DNA of 38,745 nt, from assembly GCA_964546285.1 (NCBI GenBank), contig CAZJJK010000018.1, forward strand, positions 1 through 38,745. Reading direction: 5' to 3'. Under the pieces are notes generated by a model, which saw only the letters and a list, made by a program, of their open reading frames with translations, was not told the origin of the DNA and did no database searches. A program made the translations under genes and the position numbers. Below, in pieces: positions 24,246 to 33,122 of the stretch (the first letter of the stretch is position 1; each line of letters starts with the position of its first letter). The DNA comes from CAZJJK01 sp964546285 (GTDB lineage Bacteria; Spirochaetota; Spirochaetia; Treponematales; Breznakiellaceae).

Positions 24246-26314
24246 TCGTCCTCCTTTTCAGCTTGTATCGCGTTGTCCTTAAGCGGGAGCGTAAAAAAAT
24301 CACGGCGAGTCGCTTGAGCCAAGGCTTGAGCGTAGGCGGCCGGTACGCAAGAAAAGGGTAGTTCGCCTATACCCTTTGGAACCGTTGTATCGGTCCATAA
24401 AAAGTCTATTTTTATATCCGGTTGATCTGACGGCGCTGGTAAATCATAGACCATCGCGAGGTCGGATCGATAACGCCCATCCTGTTCTTCGCTTAACTCG
24501 CCTCTAGCCCAGCTTAGCGCGTGTTGGGTGGCTATGATTAAGGCGCTTCTGGCTTTTTGTTCCGATAAAATACGTCCACCGTCCACCACTAGCCAAACAC
24601 CTCGAACCATTGGCTTGAAAGCCAAGGCTGATAATTCAACTTCAACCACAGCGGCCGCCCAACTGTACAAAGAAAAGGCGCCCCCCTCAGCTCTCGCGCC
24701 TTTCCATGAAGAATCACGCGGTACGCGGTAGGCGCGTTTGACGGATATAGGCAAGGGGTCGCGAAAACGTTGTTTTCGGATAGCGACACAACAACGTTCA
24801 ACCAACTTGGTGATAATGGAAACATTCCGTGAAAGGCAGGAAGGCCCGGAATCTGGCACCATATCGGTCCGGTTGAGCGCTAGGCTTACCTGATCTTCTT
24901 CAATGCCAAGTATATCCGCCGCGGTTTTTTTTAAAATAATAGCGGCATCGTTCGTACCGGATACAACGCTGGTTCTTATTTCCAATGAACCGTCCTTGGA
25001 AAGCGTCGCTTCCACGATATGGTTCCGCTTTATATCGCCAGTGGAAAGGAAACCATTGCCTTGGTAGGAAAACGCTAAACCAATACCGCGTCTTGGGCTA
25101 TCCTCATCGGATTCATCGCCGCGTCTTTGCCCCAATAATTCATAAGCCGCCCATTTTCGGCGGTAAGTACTCATAGAGATCGCTGAATCAATTAAGGCGA
25201 TAGCCGGCACATTCTCTTTTATAGTAAGGCCTGAGGGCAATCGGTCATCTCGGCCGATACTGTGTTCTTTTCGCCACTCCGCGGGATCAAGACCTAAGGT
25301 TTCGGCGATACGAGACACATGACGCTCTATCGCGAAAAAGGCTTGGGACAAACCAAAGCCGGCAAAGGGGCCGGCTGGGACGGTATTGGTACGGACGGCG
25401 AAACCTTCTATTTTAACGGCCGGCCATTGGTACGCGCCCACTGAACCTAAACAAAGTCTATCTAAAATTTCCGACGCGAAAATGCTTGAGGCGCCAAGGT
25501 CAGCGACTACTCTGGATTCTAGGGCAAGCAGACCGCCATCTTCGGATAAGGCAGCGCGATGGCGAATAACAACTTCAGGCCTTTTTGGCGTGAAAAGCAC
25601 ATCTTCCACCCTGGTTAGGATCAAGCGGACAGGATGCCGCGACAGCAAAGCCGCTAAAGCGGCCTGAGCGGCGATAAGAGACGGATACCATACCTTGCCA
25701 TCAAGATTGGCGATGTTGGATAGGGAAACAACAACCACATCCTCTGGCCGTACGTTCAACGCCGTTGCCGCGGTGGAGCGTACATGGAAAGGCCACTGTG
25801 AAGAAACCGATATTTCTAGCTTATCATACGCGAAACGCGCGAAAGCGGCTTGCGTTTCCGGATACCAATGTTCTTGGCGTCCTGTTCGGTATTCTCCTTC
25901 GATTATTCTGGACGCGTGCGCGAAGGCTTCTTCCGTATCTCCCAGCTGCGCCGTACGGCGAGACGCCAATTGCGTGGATGAGAATTTTTCATATTGGAAC
26001 AGCGGTTTTTCTTCAGCGACACGGACGACACAATCATGGGCTAATCGTTCTAAATCATCGGGATTGGGACCGATAAGCAGAGCCACCGGTTCTCCGATAT
26101 AGGAAACAAACTTATCCGCTAAGATCGGTATGTCGGCGTCCAGTACTTTAACGCGATTTTGTCCTGGTATATCCTTAGCTAGCGCGGCAAAACAGGAGGA
26201 AGGAAGGCGGGGAATTTCCACACCTAGAAGTTTTCCGCTCGCGACCGGGGAGCGGATGGTGAGCGCGTGATACAAGCCCTCATCAAAGCAGTCTTCCACA
26301 AATAAAGAGCTCAT
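24242..26314 (-). CDS. Molybdopterin-binding large subunit homologue, divergent
   Basis: A 690-aa member of the xanthine dehydrogenase large-subunit family, shorter than the usual roughly 750-800 aa. N-terminal Ald_Xan_dh pattern (DEGLYHALTIRSPVASG), EHWYPETQAAFARF and SQWPFHVRSTAATAL are recognisable, and GIGELP near residue 650 keeps the catalytic Glu position. But the GGGFGGK loop reads NIANLDGK (200-207), and the FRGFG..Q segment reads FAGFGLSQ (317-324), losing the conserved Arg. The enzyme may bind the cofactor differently or act on an unusual substrate. It starts inside the stop of the sugar aminotransferase gene (ATGA), so it belongs to the same operon. No cofactor-insertion gene is visible nearby. 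Confidence 0.8.
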   Translation of the reverse strand: MSSLFVEDCFDEGLYHALTIRSPVASGKLLGVEIPRLPSSCFAALAKDIPGQNRVKVLDADIPILADKFVSYIGEPVALLIGPNPDDLERLAHDCVVRVAEEKPLFQYEKFSSTQLASRRTAQLGDTEEAFAHASRIIEGEYRTGRQEHWYPETQAAFARFAYDKLEISVSSQWPFHVRSTAATALNVRPEDVVVVSLSNIANLDGKVWYPSLIAAQAALAALLSRHPVRLILTRVEDVLFTPKRPEVVIRHRAALSEDGGLLALESRVVADLGASSIFASEILDRLCLGSVGAYQWPAVKIEGFAVRTNTVPAGPFAGFGLSQAFFAIERHVSRIAETLGLDPAEWRKEHSIGRDDRLPSGLTIKENVPAIALIDSAISMSTYRRKWAAYELLGQRRGDESDEDSPRRGIGLAFSYQGNGFLSTGDIKRNHIVEATLSKDGSLEIRTSVVSGTNDAAIILKKTAADILGIEEDQVSLALNRTDMVPDSGPSCLSRNVSIITKLVERCCVAIRKQRFRDPLPISVKRAYRVPRDSSWKGARAEGGAFSLYSWAAAVVEVELSALAFKPMVRGVWLVVDGGRILSEQKARSALIIATQHALSWARGELSEEQDGRYRSDLAMVYDLPAPSDQPDIKIDFLWTDTTVPKGIGELPFSCVPAAYAQALAQATRRDFFTLPLKDNAIQAEKEDE

Positions 26315-27564
26315 TGGTCCGCCGCTAAGGTATCCGCGCTTTTTCTTACCGCGAAGATTACTCTATCGATATGGTCGGTCGTCATTCCAGGCCAGATCGG
26401 AAGAGATACTGAAGTTTTAAAACGAGCGTTGGCTTGGGGAAAATCATTCTCTCTTAAGCCATAACGTTCACGGTAGTATGGCATATGATGCAGGGGTATG
26501 AAATGCACTGAAGAGCCGACTCCCATATCCTTTAACCGTTCAATGAAGGCGTCACGTTTTTCACTCGCCGCCAAACGCAATACATAGAGATGACGGGCGT
26601 CACCATCACCGCTGGGCGGTATAATAAAACGTTCATCAAGGCCGAAAGCTTCATCGTAGCGTTTCGCGATATCGCGTCTTCGGTGTAATAAATTATTGGA
26701 ACGTTGGAGCTGAACTCTGCCAACGGCGGCTAAAAGATCAGGCAGGTTATATTTAAAGCCAGGAGCGACCACTGAATAACGCCAACTGGCACGGATGCCC
26801 GTATAACGATCCCACGCCGACCTGTCAAAACCATGACAGCGCATTACAGCCATCCGCGAAGCGGCGTGTTCATCCGCGCATACTATCATGCCGCCTTCGC
26901 CGCTTGTGATGGTTTTTGTCGCGTAGAAAGAAAAAACGCCTATGTCGCCAAGAGTGCCAGCGTAATAAGGTGTTTCAGGATATTCAGATAGAGCTGGAAA
27001 CGCGTGAGCGGCGTCCTCAATGACTTTACACTTATAATTTGCCCCAAGCTCACGTATAACAGACATGGGACAGACAAGTCCGCCAAAATGCACCGGAATT
27101 ATCGCTTTAGGTTTACCAACAGGCCCAAACCCTTTTCCCCTTACGCCGGGGCGGGCTTCATAAGCCGGAAGACCAGCCGCTAAACGTTCTAGGATAAGCG
27201 CAACGCGTTTTGGATCCATTAAATACGAATCCGCCTCAACATCGGCAAAGGCGACTTCGGCGCCCAAATAACGGACGACCTCAGCGGTGGACGTAAAAGT
27301 ATATGGCGTGGTTATGACAACATCGCCTTTTCCAACGCCGCATGCTTCCAAAGCTAGATGTAGGCCGCTAGTCGCGGAATTGACAGCCAAAGCCTTCAAT
27401 GTTTTTGGAGCTTTTTGGTTAATAAAGGCCGCGAATTCCGATTCAAAGGCGGCAGCCTCGTTTCCAGTGGTTAACCAGCCGGATCTTAAGACACGGAGGG
27501 CCGCTTCTTCTTCCTCGGCGCCGATAAAGGGACGCGCGAAGGGGACCTTAATCGTTTCGATCAT
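26311..27564 (-). CDS. DegT/DnrJ/EryC1 nucleotide-sugar aminotransferase (PglE/PseC/ArnB-like)
   Basis: A 417-aa PLP enzyme. VPFARPFIGAEEEEAAL, RSGWLTTGNEAAAFE, NSATSGLHLALEA, IEDAAHAFPA and SFYATKTITSGEGGM with Schiff-base Lys217 define the family; RSGWLTTG and HFIPLHHMPYY resemble UDP-4-amino-sugar enzymes more than perosamine synthase. It overlaps the CapD-like dehydratase gene by 17 nt, so the pair probably makes a UDP-4-amino-4,6-dideoxy-hexose from UDP-GlcNAc. The frame is open to 27681, but the added residues are unlike the family and lie in capD. It contains an insertion of about 20 residues (around 130-152) before the KAIIPVH strand. Confidence 0.85.
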   Translation of the reverse strand: MIETIKVPFARPFIGAEEEEAALRVLRSGWLTTGNEAAAFESEFAAFINQKAPKTLKALAVNSATSGLHLALEACGVGKGDVVITTPYTFTSTAEVVRYLGAEVAFADVEADSYLMDPKRVALILERLAAGLPAYEARPGVRGKGFGPVGKPKAIIPVHFGGLVCPMSVIRELGANYKCKVIEDAAHAFPALSEYPETPYYAGTLGDIGVFSFYATKTITSGEGGMIVCADEHAASRMAVMRCHGFDRSAWDRYTGIRASWRYSVVAPGFKYNLPDLLAAVGRVQLQRSNNLLHRRRDIAKRYDEAFGLDERFIIPPSGDGDARHLYVLRLAASEKRDAFIERLKDMGVGSSVHFIPLHHMPYYRERYGLRENDFPQANARFKTSVSLPIWPGMTTDHIDRVIFAVRKSADTLAADQ

Positions 27565-29029
27565 TGCTTGACAGCATAAGCGTCGGTATCGCCCTTCGCA
27601 AGATGTCGCGAAGCCGAAGTGAATCTCTATAATCCTCTGCCCGGTTTTCTGAATAAAAACAAAAAGGCTTAAGCTCTTCAACTAAAGATGAAATATTGAA
27701 GGTGTTTTCCTTATGACGTTCAACCCTTCTTAACCTAGGAAACTCGGTTTCCATAGGTACTTCGGATTCACTCCATAGCCTTTCGTCTAAACGTTCGCCA
27801 GCTCGTAGGCCTATATAGTCAATTTTTATATCCTCTCCCGGTTCATAACCGTAAAAACGTATCATTTGCTCAGCTAAATCTTTAATTCGTATAGCCTCAC
27901 CCATATCAAGCAGATAGATTTTCCCATTATCGCCGACTCCTCCCGCTTTAAGAACCAACGAACAAGCTTCTGGAATTGTCATAAAGTACCGTTTAGCGTC
28001 CGGGTGGGTTACGGTCACCGGCCCGCCTTTTTCTATTTGTCTTTGGAAGAGGGGCATTATGGAACCTCGTGAACCCAACACATTGCCAAAACGAACAACC
28101 ATATAATGACCAGCTCCCGAACGGGCCGCTTCCAAAACAAGCTTTTCGCAGAGTAATTTTGATGCTCCATAAATAGAGACTGGTTCAACGGCTTTATCCG
28201 TGGATACTAGGACAAAACGCTTAACGCCGGAACGGACAGATGAGCGAATAAGATGGTCGGTTCCGAATACATTGTTTTCAACCGCGGCAACCGTGTTGGC
28301 TTCCATCATCGGTACATGCTTATAGGCGGCGGCGTGGAAAACGACATCGGCCTTAAGGCGGCTTAGTATATAATCCATATAAGCGGCATCCTTAAGGTCT
28401 CCAATAACTGGGACTATTGTCGCCTTTTCACCGACGCCAGCTTCCTGTAGAATACGTAATTCTTTCTCTATATTATAAATAGAATTTTCGCCATGACCAA
28501 ATAAGTACAGTCTTTCCGCGCCGCCGGACAGTAATTGACGTGCCAATTCTCCGCCGATAGAACCTCCCGCGCCGGTGACTAAAACACGTTTACCGCGTAG
28601 ATACGCTAAACTTTCCCTTAGCCCAATCGCTACCGGAGTCCTTCCCAAAAGATCTTGAGGATCTATCGACCTCGTTTGGATTAGGTGAGCGTCGCCTTCT
28701 AGTATTTGGGCGATGCCAGGCAGGATTTTGATACGTTGGAAGCCAGCCCGCTTAAGAATGCCGTATAATTCACGTAGATATTCGCGGCTAGCGCTAGGAA
28801 TCGCGACGATTGCTTCGTCGGCGGTCCGCATCGGCAAAAGCCGAGCCACATCCTTAATTGGACCGAGTATAGGGATTGAATCGATCTGCTTACCGATTTT
28901 AGTTGGATCGTCATCTAAAAAAGCGACGACTTCACCGAATATCGGTTTTTGCTTTATTTCGCGGGCTAAAGTCTGTCCAGCGAAGCCCGCGCCGATTATA
29001 TAAATACGGGCGATGTTATTGGTATACAT
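27548..29029 (-). CDS. CapD-type NDP-sugar 4,6-dehydratase, soluble form
   Basis: A 493-aa protein. Residues 1-110 are a CoA/NAD-binding-like Rossmann domain (YIIGAGFAGQTLAREI), 145-440 an SDR domain with VTGAGGSIGGELA (152-164), HAAAYKHVP, STDKA (276-280) and YGASK (Tyr287, Lys291). Membrane-anchored relatives (WbpM, PglF) have four N-terminal transmembrane helices, absent here, and usually Met in place of the catalytic Tyr, whereas this protein keeps Tyr. Its likely reaction is UDP-GlcNAc 4,6-dehydration, possibly with 5-epimerisation, feeding the next aminotransferase. The ribosome site at ATG 29029 is weak. Confidence 0.85.
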   Translation of the reverse strand: MYTNNIARIYIIGAGFAGQTLAREIKQKPIFGEVVAFLDDDPTKIGKQIDSIPILGPIKDVARLLPMRTADEAIVAIPSASREYLRELYGILKRAGFQRIKILPGIAQILEGDAHLIQTRSIDPQDLLGRTPVAIGLRESLAYLRGKRVLVTGAGGSIGGELARQLLSGGAERLYLFGHGENSIYNIEKELRILQEAGVGEKATIVPVIGDLKDAAYMDYILSRLKADVVFHAAAYKHVPMMEANTVAAVENNVFGTDHLIRSSVRSGVKRFVLVSTDKAVEPVSIYGASKLLCEKLVLEAARSGAGHYMVVRFGNVLGSRGSIMPLFQRQIEKGGPVTVTHPDAKRYFMTIPEACSLVLKAGGVGDNGKIYLLDMGEAIRIKDLAEQMIRFYGYEPGEDIKIDYIGLRAGERLDERLWSESEVPMETEFPRLRRVERHKENTFNISSLVEELKPFCFYSENRAEDYRDSLRLRDILRRAIPTLMLSSNDRND

Positions 29030-29052
29030 TTATGGCCGCGAACAAAACTTGA

Positions 29053-29568
29053 TTAGCTTTTGCCTAATAACTCAAAAGCAAGGTCGATCGTAAAGGAGTC
29101 TTCGTATAAATCAAGCTTTATTTTCGCCCTCCCTTTCCTTTTATCGACCTTAACTATATTGCCCTCAAGTCCCTTAAGCGGTCCAGACTCCACTTTAATC
29201 CGATCATCATTATCAAAAACCACTCGCGACTTTTCCGCGACTGGTCCATGACTGATAAAGTGCAGAACGATTTTTAGATCTTGCCCTTCCAACGGCTTAA
29301 CTTCTTTATTGGACCGAAGAAAACGAAAAAACCCATCCACGCGGCGGAAATACCATACTGTTTCGGTAGAAATTGGAGCTTCTAGCTCTAAAAAAATATA
29401 ACCGGGGAAAACGGATTGAAGGGTATTTACGGTTTTGCCAAGGCGGCGGATCGGCATTCTGCGTTGCGGGAAATGTAATTTTGGGTTTTGTTCAAGTTGG
29501 GCCGTGGCGGCCATGCGGATATATTTTTCTTCCGAACGTGTCCGAACTTGCAAAGCGTAATAATACAT
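29053..29568 (-). CDS. Specialised NusG-family antiterminator (LoaP/RfaH/UpxY-like)
   Basis: A 171-aa NusG paralogue. Residues 1-110 form the NGN domain (YYALQVRTRSEEKYI, then FPQRRMPIRRLGKTVNTLQSVFPGYIFLEL), and residues about 120-171 the KOW domain (DDRIKVESGPLKGLEGNIVKVDKRKGRAKIKL). The basic RRxGK stretch followed by FPGY resembles LoaP, UpxY and RfaH, which help RNA polymerase cross terminators in long polysaccharide operons. Housekeeping NusG is usually beside rplK, unlike here. Being first in the operon, it probably acts on its own transcript; action on the 20-kb glycan operon is only a possibility. Confidence 0.82.
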   Translation of the reverse strand: MYYYALQVRTRSEEKYIRMAATAQLEQNPKLHFPQRRMPIRRLGKTVNTLQSVFPGYIFLELEAPISTETVWYFRRVDGFFRFLRSNKEVKPLEGQDLKIVLHFISHGPVAEKSRVVFDNDDRIKVESGPLKGLEGNIVKVDKRKGRAKIKLDLYEDSFTIDLAFELLGKS

Positions 29569-29580
29569 ATCTGGCCGCGA

Positions 29581-29609
29581 AGAATAACAAATTTATTAAG
29601 CTTTCGCAA
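29581..29609 (-). promoter_or_regulatory. Predicted promoter of the nusG-like operon
   Basis: On the minus strand TTGCGA (29609-29604), a 17-nt spacer and TATTCT (29586-29581). Transcription would begin near 29574, only about 6 nt before ATG 29568, leaving no room for a normal ribosome site. Prediction by eye only. Confidence 0.4.
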
Positions 29610-29650
29610 TCGGCGTTATAGAGCGAAGCTTATATGCCGATAACGAATTG

Positions 29651-30145
29651 ATGACGAATATTAGGCGGCCGATTATTTATTTTTGCCTGCTTATGGCTGA
29701 GTTTTCCGTTGGTGCCGAGACTGTCGCCGTATGGATAACTGAGCGTGGATTAAGCGCGACTTATACGGTGGAAGCCTCGTCCGCGTGGGAAGCGGGCGCG
29801 ATGGACGCCGCTTTCGATTGCGGTTTTATCGTATGGAACGCGACTATAGCTCGGACAGCGGCTGAGGTAAAACCGACGACTCGTGATATTGATAGAGTCT
29901 CAACAATTGGCGCGGATTATTTGTTATGGATTGGTTTGGATTATGATGCTGTAGAGGTGAAGCAAAATGTATTGACGCGAATCAGTCCGATTAGCTTGGT
30001 ATACCAATTAATCCAATTAGAGCCTAAAGCGGTGCTAGTCACTGACGGCAAAATGAATTTAGAACGGACTCAGAACGGGAAAGAGGACGCTAAAACGGCC
30101 AAAGCGCTTTCCAGCGCGCTATTTACCCGTTTAAAGGAAAGGTGA
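29651..30145 (+). CDS. Small exported protein of unknown function
   Basis: A 164-aa protein. Residues 1-23 look like a signal peptide (RRPIIYFCLLMAEFSVGAET). The mature part has alternating strands and helices (TVAVWITERGLSATYTVEAS, EAGAMDAAFDCGFIVW, DYLLWIGLDYD) and resembles small periplasmic proteins with a compact alpha/beta fold; I cannot name a family. A TTG precedes ATG 29651 in frame, and no strong ribosome site is seen. The stop lies 2 nt before the next start, so it is almost certainly co-transcribed with the SPOR-domain protein, which suggests an envelope role. Divergent from the nusG-like operon. Confidence 0.6.
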   Translation: MTNIRRPIIYFCLLMAEFSVGAETVAVWITERGLSATYTVEASSAWEAGAMDAAFDCGFIVWNATIARTAAEVKPTTRDIDRVSTIGADYLLWIGLDYDAVEVKQNVLTRISPISLVYQLIQLEPKAVLVTDGKMNLERTQNGKEDAKTAKALSSALFTRLKER

Positions 30146-30147
30146 GC

Positions 30148-33042
30148 ATGAAACGGATTCCAGCGATAGCGATAACAATCGCCTCCGTGCTTATGTTGGC
30201 GGCATCGGTATGGGAAGGAACCGCCGTAGTGGCTGTTGCCGGAGAATTGCCGGAAGCGGGATATTATATTTCCACTAATTCCTTTCCCCGTAACACGGTA
30301 GTTGATATCAAGAACCTTGAGACCAATAAAACCGTACGGGCTATAGTAGCTGGTGGCTTGGACTCTCCTGGTTTGTTAGCCGCCCTTTCACGTGAAGCGG
30401 CTTCAGCGATAGGTCTAGATCCAAAGAATGTTGGAAGAGTCCGTATTACCATGCCGGCCGATCCTATAGCTTTTTCACGTTTTACCGAAGGAATGGGAAG
30501 TTCGGGCGATCCCGATTATGACCCAAAAGCCGCGATAGAAAATGTTTTACCAAGTCTCAAAGATCAAATAGATGAGGTGCAAGAAGCGTCTAAATTAAGC
30601 GAAACTCCGCCTGAAGCTGAGCTGGCAAAGGCTGAAACAGTAGAGCCTATTAGCGAAGAGCCCGTTGAAGAAGTTATAGAGAAAACCATTATAGAAGAAA
30701 CGGCAGCTATTGAAACAATAGAAGAAGAAAAGCCTGAACCTAAAGAGGAAATACCGGAGGAAAAGCTTGTAGAGGAAGCTGATCATCTTCCGGAAACTCA
30801 GGAACTAGCCCAACCTTTACCCGCTGAAGCCGTTAAGGAACAGCCGGTGGACTTGCCAGAAGCCAGCGAGGAAATAATTGTTGACCTTGTCGCTGAGGAA
30901 AAAGAAGCTTTAGCAATTGAGGCTCCAGAAGCTGATTCCGGCCCTCTTCTTCTTTCAAACGCGGAAGATGAAGCGATTGGCGCCGAACCGGCTCCTGAAC
31001 CCTTAGTGACCAAACTTCCCGTTTTTGACGCATCGGCACTTGCCTCAAGTCCAGAACCAAAGGAAGTAGCTATCGATCTTCCTCCGCCAGAGGAACTAGC
31101 CGCGGTAGACTTGAGTATAGAAAAAGAAAACCAAGTACAGGAAAATGATAAGGAAACGCTTGACTCTGAAAGCCTTGGTAATGATGTAGCTCCTAATGAG
31201 GAAATAGATGATAGCGTTATAGCGGCAAACGCGGCTAATTCCGAGGCTGTTGATGAGATACCGCAAGCTATACCAAGCGCTGAGGTATACGATGAAGCCA
31301 TTCAAGCTGAGGCCATAGATCTAGCGGATATTCCTGAAGCTCCCGTGTTGGCGGAAGAAATAAGACCGGAAAAATTAGCGGAAACGAGTGAAAATATTGA
31401 AAGGCCATATGAAACTGAATCAACTGAGGAACTAGACCTTTCCGTTTTTGAACCGCTGGTAATGGAAGAATTTGAATTGGAAAAAGAAACGAAGCCAATC
31501 ATTTATAGCCCGCCGCTTATACAAGAACTTGTTGAGCAGCCCATAGCTGAGTCGACGGAAGACTTAGTTCTAATACCAGAAGACAGCGCGCGGGAGAAAA
31601 TAGAAAAAGACGTGGATTCTGGCCTTACTATAATCAATGAAGAAGCGGATACTCTATATACCAGCCCAATAGCGCGGATAGAGCTTGCCGATGAAACGAC
31701 AAAGCTTCACAGTGATATAGAACCCTTATTCGCTGAAGCGATGCGGATAAGCAAAGCGCCCAAGCAAAGTGATGATTTTATTATTGATGACCTGCCGCCT
31801 ATTGGAGAGTTAACGAAACCGGCTGAAGAACATCCAGCGCAACTGGTAGAAGAAGATTCTCCTAGCCAAATCGTAACGCTTCCTGAAGTATTGGACGGTG
31901 GTAATTTCCCGGTTTCTCCTGATGCTTCCATAGCGAGCGATTCTTTAGATCTCCCTTCTGATAATGAAGTTGTTGATGTGGTTGAAGCGCCTAGACCTTT
32001 GATATCACGGGATGAAACAACGTTTGAGGCGGTCAAGCCCGAAGAAGAGCCTCTAGTTGTTGTTGCCGCTGTCGCCAGCGGAGCTCCCAAGGAAGAGCCA
32101 AGTTCCGCCTTTGAACTAAACATGGAACCAAAGGCCCCGGAAAGCGCGAAGGCGGATGAGCTTCCGCCGTTTCAAAAAAATGAAGATGTTGTTGTCAACA
32201 AGGATTCAGATGAGCCGATCGTCGCCTTAGCCTCAACCGCTCCAACTTCGCCGCAACCAGAAGCCGCGGCTGAAATACCCGATCCAAATTTCAATGTTAT
32301 TTCACTATTGCCCGCTGAAGAGAGACCTCCTATCGCGCCTCAAGATGAGTTGCCGCCTGAGGCCAGTGTTTTGCCCCCACCAGATACAGGTCCTGAGCCG
32401 GCAAGTTTTACTATGGCAGAAGACGCTTTTATAACGTCACCATTAGAGGCGCCAGCCTTGGTAAAAGGTGTTGAAGCGGATGTGTTAGAACTACCGCCCC
32501 AAGCGGAAATAGCCGCTATTGTTGAAGCGCCGATTATTCAGGAAGAGCTTAGCTCGAAAAAAACGGAAAGTGTTACTGTAGAATCAATTCCGATAATGCC
32601 ACAGGCTGAATCAACAAAAAAAGAGTTTAGCTTACCAGCTGACGCGGAGATAAAAGCGATAGAAGCAACCGATGATGAGAAGCTTGCTCTTGAAGAAGAA
32701 AAAGAAATAACTCAAAAGCCAGAAACTAAGAAAACGCCAAGTATTGTGGCTCCGTTGGAAAAGGATTTAAAGGCGACTGAATTATTTGGAGCTCCCTTTA
32801 TTAATAATTTAGAGCTTGGTAAATACTATCTTCAATTAGGCGCTTATAGTAAAAGCGAGACTGTTGAGGCGGTCTTGTCAAAGCTGCTCAGTTATCCAAC
32901 AGCGGTACAAACCAGTGGCACTAATGATAAACCGATATATAGAGTCTTTGTTGGCCCAGTTAATCGTGGAGAAAGCGGAGCCCTGCTCGTACGTCTAAGA
33001 CAAGAAGGATATTATGATGTGTTCGTAAAGCAGGGAAGCTGA
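30148..33042 (+). CDS. RlpA/SPOR-like cell-envelope protein with very long acidic linker
   Basis: A 964-aa exported protein. Residues 1-31 form a signal peptide (IPAIAITIASVLMLAASVW). Residues about 35-110 resemble a degenerate RlpA double-psi barrel: STNSFPRNTVVDIKNLETNK, VRAIVAGGLDSPG, LSREAASAIGLDPKNVGRVRI. The Asp and His of active RlpA (NDRGP, H..LP) are not kept, so lytic activity is doubtful. Residues about 140-880 are a low-complexity Glu/Pro/Ala-rich region, surely disordered. Residues about 890-963 are a SPOR domain (GKYYLQLGAYSKSETVEAVLSKL ... YRVFVGP), which binds denuded septal peptidoglycan. ATG 30148 has GGAAAGG 5 nt upstream. Confidence 0.75.
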   Translation: MKRIPAIAITIASVLMLAASVWEGTAVVAVAGELPEAGYYISTNSFPRNTVVDIKNLETNKTVRAIVAGGLDSPGLLAALSREAASAIGLDPKNVGRVRITMPADPIAFSRFTEGMGSSGDPDYDPKAAIENVLPSLKDQIDEVQEASKLSETPPEAELAKAETVEPISEEPVEEVIEKTIIEETAAIETIEEEKPEPKEEIPEEKLVEEADHLPETQELAQPLPAEAVKEQPVDLPEASEEIIVDLVAEEKEALAIEAPEADSGPLLLSNAEDEAIGAEPAPEPLVTKLPVFDASALASSPEPKEVAIDLPPPEELAAVDLSIEKENQVQENDKETLDSESLGNDVAPNEEIDDSVIAANAANSEAVDEIPQAIPSAEVYDEAIQAEAIDLADIPEAPVLAEEIRPEKLAETSENIERPYETESTEELDLSVFEPLVMEEFELEKETKPIIYSPPLIQELVEQPIAESTEDLVLIPEDSAREKIEKDVDSGLTIINEEADTLYTSPIARIELADETTKLHSDIEPLFAEAMRISKAPKQSDDFIIDDLPPIGELTKPAEEHPAQLVEEDSPSQIVTLPEVLDGGNFPVSPDASIASDSLDLPSDNEVVDVVEAPRPLISRDETTFEAVKPEEEPLVVVAAVASGAPKEEPSSAFELNMEPKAPESAKADELPPFQKNEDVVVNKDSDEPIVALASTAPTSPQPEAAAEIPDPNFNVISLLPAEERPPIAPQDELPPEASVLPPPDTGPEPASFTMAEDAFITSPLEAPALVKGVEADVLELPPQAEIAAIVEAPIIQEELSSKKTESVTVESIPIMPQAESTKKEFSLPADAEIKAIEATDDEKLALEEEKEITQKPETKKTPSIVAPLEKDLKATELFGAPFINNLELGKYYLQLGAYSKSETVEAVLSKLLSYPTAVQTSGTNDKPIYRVFVGPVNRGESGALLVRLRQEGYYDVFVKQGS

Positions 33043-33122
33043 AAAATCGCTTAGCTAGGGCTTCTAAACGGAATACATACTTTCTGTTTACGAAGTAAAG
33101 GCGTTCGTTTTTACGAGATTTT

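Noticed and set aside
29596..29645. Imperfect inverted repeats between divergent genes (AAGCTTTCGC/GCGAAGCTT, ATCGGC/GCCGAT)
   Set aside because: Short and nested, with a mismatch; not distinguishable from chance without comparison.
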